Source: CAVYXK01 sp963772445
Lineage (GTDB): Bacteria > Pseudomonadota > Alphaproteobacteria > Acetobacterales > Acetobacteraceae
Reading direction: 5' to 3'
Assembly (NCBI GenBank): GCA_963772445.1
Contig: CAVYXK010000003.1
Location: 1-64,000, forward strand
DNA: 64,000 bases
Shown: positions 17,394 through 24,671 of the stretch, piece after piece
How positions within the stretch are numbered: position 1 is the first letter of the stretch
How the letters are laid out: each line of letters opens with the position of its first letter
The notes under the pieces: generated by a model
What the model saw: only the letters and a program-made list of their open reading frames with translations
Database searches by the model: none
Told to the model about the DNA's origin: nothing
Program-made: the position numbers and the translations under genes

Positions 17394-18235
17394 GCTCGGC
17401 TTCCGCGTCGAGTCCGGAGCAAGCGCCGCTTTCTGCGGGTGTTGGCTCGCCGGATCTGCCAGGGCGACGGAAGGTGACGCCGATCCCGGCGGACGCCGTG
17501 CCGGTGATCGAGGCGGTCAATGTCTCGAAAGCTTTCGGCGCGACGACGGCGCTGATCGACGTTTCGCTGAAGGCGTACGCGGGCCGCATTCTGGCGCTGC
17601 TCGGCGACAATGGCGCGGGCAAGTCGACGCTGATCAAGATCCTCTCGGGCGTGTTTCCGCCTGACCGTGGCGAGTTGCGATTCCGGGGGCAGACAGTGAG
17701 TTTCACCAACCCGGCACAGGCGCGGCAACTGGGGATCGCGACGGTGTTTCAGGATCTGGCGGTCTGTGAGCTTCTCTCGGTGACGCGCAACATCGTGCTA
17801 GGCCGTGAGCCGCAGAAGGGTTTCGGCCCGTTCAAGTGGCTCGATCTGAAGCGGGCCGACGACATGGCGCGGTCCGCGCTGCACCAGTTGGGCGTGCGCT
17901 GGGAGCGCGGGCTGGACGAGCGCGGCGTGAACATCTCCGGCGGGGAGCGACAGTCGCTGGCGATCGCGCGGGCGATGTTCTTCGGCTCCAGCCTGCTGGT
18001 GCTGGACGAGCCGACGTCGGCGCTGGCGGTGCGGCAAGCCGGGCGTGTGCTGGAGCATATCGTGCAGGCGAGCGAGCGCGGCCAGGCGGTTATCCTGATT
18101 ACGCATAACTTCCATCATGCGCTGTCGGTCGCCGATGACCTAACGGTGCTCGCCCAGGGACGCGTCGCCGCGCATTTTCGTCGCGACGAGATCGAGCTGG
18201 ATGAGCTGACCGATCTGGTCGCGCGGGTGGCGTGA
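17390..18235 (+). CDS. Sugar ABC transporter ATP-binding protein
   Basis: 281 aa with Walker A GDNGAGKSTLIKIL, Q-loop VFQDLAVCELL, signature NISGGERQSLAIARAM, Walker B LLVLDEPTSAL and switch His in ILITHNFHHAL. It is a single-domain ATPase, whereas many sugar importers of this class have a fused double ATPase. It has an extra 40-residue N-terminal extension rich in Ser/Ala/Pro. It overlaps the permease gene and, by 4 bp, the following deacetylase frame, showing tight translational coupling. Confidence 0.9.
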   Translation: MSSASASSPEQAPLSAGVGSPDLPGRRKVTPIPADAVPVIEAVNVSKAFGATTALIDVSLKAYAGRILALLGDNGAGKSTLIKILSGVFPPDRGELRFRGQTVSFTNPAQARQLGIATVFQDLAVCELLSVTRNIVLGREPQKGFGPFKWLDLKRADDMARSALHQLGVRWERGLDERGVNISGGERQSLAIARAMFFGSSLLVLDEPTSALAVRQAGRVLEHIVQASERGQAVILITHNFHHALSVADDLTVLAQGRVAAHFRRDEIELDELTDLVARVA

Positions 18236-18264
18236 GCGAGCTTGGCACAGGGGAAGGCTGGAAC

Positions 18265-19167
18265 ATGACTCTCGCGGATGTCACTCGCAGTCATCGCTAC
18301 GTCGTGATTTACGAGGACGACATTGGAATGACGCATGGCGCCAATACAGCGTTTGCCGAGCTGTGCGCGCTCGGCACCTGCAGCTCCGGCTCGGTGATGG
18401 TGCCGTGCCCCTGGTTTGCCGAAGCGGCGGACATGGCAGCGGCCAATCGTGCGCTCGACATCGGCGTACACCTGACGCTGACGAGCGAAAAGAAACCATA
18501 TCGGTGGCGACCGCTGACCGCCCCGCCACCTTCCGCGGGCCTGACCGATGCTATGGGCTTTTTCTGGCCGGACGTGCCGAACGTCCGCCGACACGCGGTG
18601 CCCGATGCGGTCGAGGCAGAGCTGCGGGCGCAGATCGAGACAGCGATCGAGGCTGGGTTAGACCTGACGCATCTGGATGCGCACATGGGGACGGCGATGT
18701 GCCCCGAGTTCGTAGATATCTACGTGCAACTCGGCATCGACTACAAGTTGCCAATTCTTCTCGTGAAGGACTATAATACGTTCAATCCGAGGAGCTACTC
18801 GGGCCCGATGACGAACGAGCGCTATGATGCCGCGCTGGCGCGGGCACGTGCAAAGGGCTTCCCGGTCTTCGAGATGGTTTACGAGACGCCGTGGCAGCGT
18901 AGCACCGGTGCCGAGACTGCGTATCACGAAATCTTCCAAGATATTCCGGAAGGGATGACATTTCTCTCTCTGCATTTCAATGCACCTGGAGACTTTGAGG
19001 TTATCGAACCGGAATACGCCCACATCCGCACTGACGAATATGCGCTGTTCAAGACGCCGCAAGTCGCCGAATGGGTGCGGGAAAACGGGCTGGAGGTTAT
19101 CGGGCTTCGCGATATCCGCGATCGCCTGAGGGCGGATTTTGCGACGCGGGTAGTTGGGGTGCCATGA
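18265..19167 (+). CDS. ChbG/HpnK (YdjC-like) carbohydrate deacetylase
   Basis: About 300 aa with the metal-binding pattern of this family: VVIYEDDIGMTHGAN near the start, LDIGVHLTLTSE, and LDLTHLDAHMGTA. The family removes N-acetyl groups from sugars such as diacetylchitobiose. A GTG at 18232 overlapping the ATPase stop is an alternative start. I chose ATG 18265 because AGGGGAAGG lies at good spacing before it. As the last gene of the transport operon it probably deacetylates the imported sugar before or after the aminotransferase acts. Confidence 0.8.
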   Translation: MTLADVTRSHRYVVIYEDDIGMTHGANTAFAELCALGTCSSGSVMVPCPWFAEAADMAAANRALDIGVHLTLTSEKKPYRWRPLTAPPPSAGLTDAMGFFWPDVPNVRRHAVPDAVEAELRAQIETAIEAGLDLTHLDAHMGTAMCPEFVDIYVQLGIDYKLPILLVKDYNTFNPRSYSGPMTNERYDAALARARAKGFPVFEMVYETPWQRSTGAETAYHEIFQDIPEGMTFLSLHFNAPGDFEVIEPEYAHIRTDEYALFKTPQVAEWVRENGLEVIGLRDIRDRLRADFATRVVGVP

Positions 19168-19177
19168 CACCTGTTCT

Positions 19178-19594
19178 TCAACACTCGTCATGCCGGGCGT
19201 TGCCCCGAACTTTCGCAACCGGCGCCCATTCGCCGGGGGTGGGATGCCAGGGGATGACGGTGACCTGCGGCCAGATCAGCCTTGCTCTTTCAGCCTTACG
19301 CGTGTGCGAGGCGGCGTTGTCGAGCGCGTAGTTCGGGCGGATCACCATGGCGAAGAGATCGTCAAGGCCAAAGGGGGCGGCGATGTCCAGGCTGACCGAA
19401 GCAACATGCGAGCCATCGAAGCTGCAGTGGGCGCACTGATAATCGACCGCGGTCTCCCACTGCATCTGCTCGTGGCAATCCGCGACGACGCGCTCCACCA
19501 CCTCGATCAGAGAATCCGTGGACTGCTCAAAGCGCAACAGTTTGGCGAAGCGCTGGCAGAACCTGATCGCCTTATCGACTATTTGAACGGCCAC
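19178..19594 (-). pseudogene. Nucleotidyltransferase (DUF925/NTP_transf_6 type) C-terminal remnant
   Basis: The C-terminal 60 residues (IAAPFGLDDLFAMVIRPN, ALDNAASHTRKAERARLIWPQVTVIPW) closely follow the end of the DUF925-type nucleotidyltransferase family. The 80 residues before it (FAKLLRFEQSTDSLIEVVERV ... HCSFDGSHV) lack the nucleotidyltransferase core with its acidic pair. The gene therefore looks internally deleted or rearranged. The family is normally about 180-200 aa. It lies between the sugar-uptake operon and a glycosyltransferase. Confidence 0.5.
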
Positions 19595-19673
19595 TTTGAT
19601 ATCGACCTACGGCAAGTTGCTCCTCATCGGCGCTGCCGTTACCGTTCACCCCTGTTCTGCACGAGGTGCCGGC

Positions 19674-22600
19674 ATGGGTGAGATTTTCCACCTTATTCGT
19701 CCTGATAGCCCGCTTGACTTTACCGGGGAGCGCCTGACCACCGCCACATCGGGACAGGTGGAGGTCGAGCACCTTCACCGCTACTTCCTTGCGCGCAACT
19801 TCTGCCGGGGCCTCGATGTGCTGGACATCGCCTCCGGCGAGGGTTACGGCAGCGCTCTGCTTGCGCAGGTTGCGCGTTCTGTCGTCGGCGTCGAGATCTC
19901 GGCCGATGCGGTACAGCACGCGGACCGGGCCTATAAACACGACAATCTTCGCTTCGCGGTCGGCGACGCCCGAACGATTCCGCTTTCAGACTGCTCGGTA
20001 GACGTCGTGGTATCCTTCGAAACCGTGGAGCACATATACGAGCAGGAGAAGTTTCTAGCCGAAGTTCGGCGGGTCCTGCGGCCTGGCGGGTCTTTCGTGT
20101 CGAGTACCCCCGACCGCGATACGTACTCGCCGGCGGACTCTCCCGTCAACCCATACCATGTGCGAGAATTGTCGAAGGCCGAGTTCGAAGAATTGCTGTG
20201 CCGCTACTTTGCCAATGTCGGCTGCCTTCTGCAGCGGCCGATGATGGGATCGGTGATGCTGGCCGAAAAATCGGGTGCCATGAGGCCCCTGACCTTCGAA
20301 CGTCGCGGCACGGATTGGTATGAGGGGAGTACGGGGCTACCCAGGGCCAGCTACGTCGTGACGTTCGCATCCGATGGGCCCGTCGATCTTCCCGATACAA
20401 GCCTGTACATAGAGCGGACCCAGTTCGGCTTGTCGCTTGGGGACCTGTCCACGGCAACGCAGCGGGTGGCGAGCCTGGAGCAGGAAGTGGAGCGACTGCG
20501 GGCTACCGTCGCCAGCGCCAGGCACATGCAGGACGCCCATACGAATACCCTGGCCGAACTTGCCGTATTGCGCCAACAGCTTAGCAAGGCGCTGGATAGG
20601 GAAGCTTTCAGCGTGGACCGCGAGCGGCGGCACGCCGAGAAGCTGTTCACGACTGAATTGCGCGCTCGAGATGCTCAGGCCGAAGCACAGTCCCTGGTAA
20701 TTCAGGCAGATCGACGGGCCGCTGAGGCCCAGCAGCGCGTGTTCGCCGCCGAACGCCATGCTGGCGATGCTGAACGTTGGGCCAGCGAAGCAGAACGTCG
20801 AGCCAACGAAGCCGAGCGTCGAGCCAACGAAGCCGAGCGTCGAGCTGGTAACGCCGAAGCCTGGCTGGAGGCCGTACGCACCAGCACCACTTGGCGTGCG
20901 CTGGCACCCGTTCGTTATATTGTTCATCGGCTAGTTCGCAGAGCTCCGCCCGCAACACCCGTTGCCGTTGAGACAGCGCTCTCATCCGATGCCAGTCCGC
21001 GACTGGTCACGGACCTCGAGGCGCTCCCTCCGGGCAGAGATGAGACCGCAGCGCCTGTCCAGCCAACGCCGGAGGCGATCCCTCCACAAGAATCTCAAGA
21101 GGTAGAGGCAACACCCAAAACGCTCCTTCTGGAACGGCTGGAGCGAGAGCTGGCAAGATTCCTGTCGCATACCGACCGGCTTGTGTTCCCGAACGAGCCG
21201 GCACCAGATATAAGCGTGATTCTTGTGCTTTATAACAAGGCATTCTTCACGCTGGCATGCCTACGATCGCTTCTCGCGTATGCGGCACCCAGCTTCGAGA
21301 TCCTGATAGTTGACAACGGCTCCAGTGACGAAACGCAAGTTCTCCTGGCTCGGGTTGACAATGTGTCGGTGATTTCCAATCGCGAGAATCTCGGCTTTGT
21401 CGCTGCAGTAAATCAGGCAGCAGCTGCGGCACGGGGGCGGGCGCTGTTGCTTCTCAACAATGATGCCACCCCGCGGGCAGACGCGTTGCATCATGCGCTG
21501 CGGACCCTCGATTCCGAACCCAACATCGGTGCGGTCGGCTGCCGCATCGTCTTGCCCTCGGGCGAGTTGCAGGAAGCCGGTAGCATTGTTTGGAGCGACG
21601 GCAGCACCCTGGGCTATGGTCGTGGGCTGTCTCCGGCGGCGGGTGAGGCACAGTTCCGCCGCGACGTCAATTACTGCTCCGGCGCATTTCTTCTGACCCG
21701 GCGCGACCTGTTTGAGCGGTTAGGCGGATTCGATACGATATACTCGCCGGCGTATTACGAGGAAGCGGACTACTGCCTGCGGTTATGGCGATCGGGTTGG
21801 CGGGTCGTTTACGAGCCACGTGCCGTCATCGACCATTATGAATTTGGCAGCCAGGACGGCGAGAGACAGGCGTACGCCCTCAGCATGCAGAACCGCAAGG
21901 TGTTCCGGTCTCTGCACGGCCTGGCGCTCGCGCGCGACCATCTGCCCGCCGCGCCCGCAAATATACTGATCGCGCGCCACCGCCCCCGAGACCGCCCACG
22001 CCTGCTCGTCATCGACACCTTAGTACCACTAAGCACACTTGGTGCCGGATATCCCCGCGCTTCTGCAATGCTGAACGAGGCAGTCGCCGCCGGCTGGTTT
22101 GTCAGCCTGTTTCCCCTTCACCTTCAACAGGTGGACTGGGCGGCTGCCTATGCCGAACTGGTACTGGAGATAGAGATATGTGACGGGCGCGGTGACACGG
22201 GCCTGGCGACATTCATGGCCGAGCGGATGGGCTACTACGACGTGGTCCTGGTGAGCCGCCCCGATAACATGAAGCTGTTCCTCGCCGCAGTGGAAAGCCA
22301 GCCGCAGGTCACGCATGGAGTGCGGATCATCTACGATGCCGAGGCGCTGTTCACCATGCGCGCCATTCAGCAAGCGGAGCTGGCTGGCTGCCCGCTCTCC
22401 GAGACCGAAGCAACATCCCTCATGGATGCGGAGATCGCGCTGGCCACCAACGTCGACGCGGTGATCGCAGTCAGTCATGGCGAAGCGGAAATCTTTCGCG
22501 TTCGGCAATCTGCCCCCGTGTACGTTGTCAGCCATCCGGCCTATCTTCGCAGCCCTCTGCCGGAGTTTTCCGAGCGGAGGGGCTTTCTGTACGTCGGCCG

Positions 22601-23219
22601 ATTGCTCGAGAAGGACTCAGCGAACTACGAAGGACTATCCTGGTTCATCCGCGCGGTCTGGCCGACAATTCGTGCCAAGCTCGGCGACGTGGAACTGATC
22701 GTGGCAGGGTCATTGCATCCGGAGCCCAGCGAGCTCATGGCACCTGCGGTGCGACTGCTCGGCCCCGTCGCGGACCTCGGGCCGGTTTACGATCAGGCGC
22801 GCGTTTTCATCGCGCCGAACAGATTTGGCGCTGGAGTGCCGATCAAGATCGTCGAGGCCAGCGCCGCAGGCCTCCCCGTCGTGGCGAGCAGGGTTATGGC
22901 GGTACAATTGCAATGGACCCCCGGTATCGATCTTGAGGCAGAGGACGTTCCGGAAGTGATGGCATCGGCGGCCGTTCGCCTGCATGAGGATGAACTCCAC
23001 TGGGGTCGGGTGCTCGCGTCGGCGCGTGTCCGACTGGAGGCAGCCTATGGTCATCGCCAGTTCCGCGACAGTTTGCGCGCTGCGCTCGGCAGCGCGCCAC
23101 GGAAAATCGGTATCACCCGCAATCCCTGCGCCCCCTCGCAGGATTCATCTCCCCCTGGTCCCGAACGTGTTGCCAGACTAAATCCTGAATCCGACGATCT
23201 GCTTGGCCGAGGGGACTGA
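19674..23219 (+). CDS. Methyltransferase - coiled coil - GT2 - GT4 multidomain glycosyltransferase
   Basis: About 1,181 aa from ATG 19674; an upstream start at 19596 would add 26 residues. Order: class I SAM methyltransferase (VLDIASGEGYGSALL, FETVEHIYEQEKFL, VLRPGGSFVSSTPD); a coiled coil of about 130 residues with heptad repeats ending in AERRANE units; a GT2 domain (SVILVLYNKAFFTLACLRSL, LIVDNGSSDETQ, acidic NNDATP, YYEEADYCLRLWRSG); then a GT4-like GT-B domain (GFLYVGRLLEKDSANYEGL, IAPNRFGAGVPIKIVEASAAGLPVVAS). Such fusions build and cap surface polysaccharides or glycoprotein glycans at the cytoplasmic face. No transporter or other polysaccharide genes are adjacent. Confidence 0.88.
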   Translation: MGEIFHLIRPDSPLDFTGERLTTATSGQVEVEHLHRYFLARNFCRGLDVLDIASGEGYGSALLAQVARSVVGVEISADAVQHADRAYKHDNLRFAVGDARTIPLSDCSVDVVVSFETVEHIYEQEKFLAEVRRVLRPGGSFVSSTPDRDTYSPADSPVNPYHVRELSKAEFEELLCRYFANVGCLLQRPMMGSVMLAEKSGAMRPLTFERRGTDWYEGSTGLPRASYVVTFASDGPVDLPDTSLYIERTQFGLSLGDLSTATQRVASLEQEVERLRATVASARHMQDAHTNTLAELAVLRQQLSKALDREAFSVDRERRHAEKLFTTELRARDAQAEAQSLVIQADRRAAEAQQRVFAAERHAGDAERWASEAERRANEAERRANEAERRAGNAEAWLEAVRTSTTWRALAPVRYIVHRLVRRAPPATPVAVETALSSDASPRLVTDLEALPPGRDETAAPVQPTPEAIPPQESQEVEATPKTLLLERLERELARFLSHTDRLVFPNEPAPDISVILVLYNKAFFTLACLRSLLAYAAPSFEILIVDNGSSDETQVLLARVDNVSVISNRENLGFVAAVNQAAAAARGRALLLLNNDATPRADALHHALRTLDSEPNIGAVGCRIVLPSGELQEAGSIVWSDGSTLGYGRGLSPAAGEAQFRRDVNYCSGAFLLTRRDLFERLGGFDTIYSPAYYEEADYCLRLWRSGWRVVYEPRAVIDHYEFGSQDGERQAYALSMQNRKVFRSLHGLALARDHLPAAPANILIARHRPRDRPRLLVIDTLVPLSTLGAGYPRASAMLNEAVAAGWFVSLFPLHLQQVDWAAAYAELVLEIEICDGRGDTGLATFMAERMGYYDVVLVSRPDNMKLFLAAVESQPQVTHGVRIIYDAEALFTMRAIQQAELAGCPLSETEATSLMDAEIALATNVDAVIAVSHGEAEIFRVRQSAPVYVVSHPAYLRSPLPEFSERRGFLYVGRLLEKDSANYEGLSWFIRAVWPTIRAKLGDVELIVAGSLHPEPSELMAPAVRLLGPVADLGPVYDQARVFIAPNRFGAGVPIKIVEASAAGLPVVASRVMAVQLQWTPGIDLEAEDVPEVMASAAVRLHEDELHWGRVLASARVRLEAAYGHRQFRDSLRAALGSAPRKIGITRNPCAPSQDSSPPGPERVARLNPESDDLLGRGD
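20770..20853 (+). repeat. 21-bp tandem repeat encoding coiled-coil heptads
   Basis: Four consecutive 21 bp units inside the glycosyltransferase gene encode the heptad (S/N)EAERRA. The middle two are nearly identical in DNA, indicating recent duplication. Each unit adds one coiled-coil heptad without changing frame, so copy number could vary between strains. Confidence 0.75.
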
Positions 23220-23240
23220 GGGTCTCTCCCGTCTAGCCGC

Positions 23241-23467
23241 GGCTTCCCGCCACTGCTGCTGCCGTCGCTCAATTCGGTGGGGACGGAGATCGGCAAGCCG
23301 ATCGCGCCGCAGACGGCGAGCGTCGGGGTTTCGACCAGCCGGTTCGTGCGGGATGAGGGGCAGATCATCCGCCACAACATGGCTGGACGCTGATTTTATT
23401 GCTGTACCTGATCGTGATCGGGCTTTTCTTCTACTTCGTCGCGCCTTGGGTGATGAGGCTGGGCTGA
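23241..23467 (+). pseudogene. L-lactate permease C-terminal fragment
   Basis: One frame reads LPSLNSVGTEIGKPIAPQTASVGVSTSRFVRDEGQIIRHNMA, then stops. The adjacent frame continues WTLILLLYLIVIGLFFYFVAPWVMRLG to TGA 23465-23467. Together this resembles the last loop and final membrane helix of L-lactate permease. The rest of the permease (about 470 residues) is absent, because the glycosyltransferase gene ends 21 bp upstream. There is also a one-base deletion in the GGCTGG segment. This is an inactive remnant. The family call is from memory of conserved wording and should be searched. Confidence 0.5.
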
Positions 23468-23484
23468 CACCGGCGCGCAGCCTA

Positions 23485-24597
23485 TCAGTCGTCCTGAATC
23501 GTCGGCTCGAGGACAAGCGGCAATTGTGCCTGGCTCCGGAGCGCCGCGATTTCTAAATTGGAAATCGTCACCCCGAGTAGCCGCACACCAAGTGGTGGCG
23601 GGAATTGAGGTCGCAGTAGCATGAGGCCGATTTCTTCCAGCTCTGACTGCGAGCCGATCGGATCGACGCACGATCGGCTTCGGGTGACCTGGCGAAAGTC
23701 GGCGTACTTGATCTTCACCGTCACCGCGCGTCCGGAATACCCGCCGCAGCTGCAGGCAGCCCAGACTTTTGCGAAGATCGGTGCCAAAGTCGGTACGACA
23801 TCGTCCGAGCGCGCGAGATCGCGCTCGAACGTGGTTTCGGCGCCGATGGACCGGCGGACTTGATCGGCCTCCACCGGGCGATCGTCCTGCCCGCGCGCCA
23901 GGCCGTAGTAGTGGTTCCCTGCCTTGCCGAAGTGCTCGCACAGGAACGCGCGCGATTGGCGGCGAAGATCCAAGCCAGTGTGGATGCCCAGCGCATTCAT
24001 CCTGGTGGCCGTCGCAGGTCCCACACCATGGAACTTGCTGACCGGTAGGATCTCCACGAAGGCCGCGCCCATCTTGGGGGTGATGACGAATAGCCCATCC
24101 GGCTTGCGGTGATCCGAAGCGAGCTTGGCCAGGAACTTGTTATAGGAAACCCCGGCAGATGCGGTCAGGCCGGTTTCCGCTCGGATCGCTGCACGAATCT
24201 CCTCGGCGATGGCGGTCGCCGAGCCCCGGTCCACAAGTGGCACGGTCACGTCAAGATACGCCTCGTCCAGCGAGAGCGGCTGGATCAGAGGGGTGTAGCG
24301 GGCAAAGATGCCACGGATCTGCTGGGATACCGCTTTGTAAACATCGAAGCGCGGCGGCACGAAGACCAACTCCGGGCATTTCCGCCGGGCGGTGACCGAC
24401 GCCATGGCGGATCGGACACCGAACTTTCGCGCCTCGTAGCTAGCCGCCGCCACCACGCCGCGTGGCCCCGATCCTCCCACCGCGACCGGCACTCCGCGCA
24501 GCCTTGGGTCGTCGCGCTGCTCCACGGACGCGTAGAACGCGTCCATGTCGATGTGGATGATTCGCCGATAGACCTGCGGTTGGCCGGGCGGTGACAT
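23485..24597 (-). CDS. dinB: DNA polymerase IV
   Basis: 370 aa Y-family polymerase. Catalytic carboxylates are in IIHIDMDAFYASVEQRDD and SLDEAYLDVTVP. Also present are the fingers segment VVAAASYEARKFGVRSAM, the thumb helix-hairpin-helix-like VSKFHGVGPATATRMNALGIHTGLDL, and a little-finger domain through RLLGVTISNLE. It performs error-prone translesion synthesis under damage. Complete. It converges on the lactate permease remnant and is followed upstream by glgP in the same direction, 74 bp away. No clear LexA box is visible in that gap. Confidence 0.93.
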   Translation of the reverse strand: MSPPGQPQVYRRIIHIDMDAFYASVEQRDDPRLRGVPVAVGGSGPRGVVAAASYEARKFGVRSAMASVTARRKCPELVFVPPRFDVYKAVSQQIRGIFARYTPLIQPLSLDEAYLDVTVPLVDRGSATAIAEEIRAAIRAETGLTASAGVSYNKFLAKLASDHRKPDGLFVITPKMGAAFVEILPVSKFHGVGPATATRMNALGIHTGLDLRRQSRAFLCEHFGKAGNHYYGLARGQDDRPVEADQVRRSIGAETTFERDLARSDDVVPTLAPIFAKVWAACSCGGYSGRAVTVKIKYADFRQVTRSRSCVDPIGSQSELEEIGLMLLRPQFPPPLGVRLLGVTISNLEIAALRSQAQLPLVLEPTIQDD

Positions 24598-24671
24598 GCC
24601 GCCTTAGACGCTAACACAAAGGCCGCGGCAGGAGAACGAAACGGGGTCACCCCGCCCGCCTCTGTGCCGCT

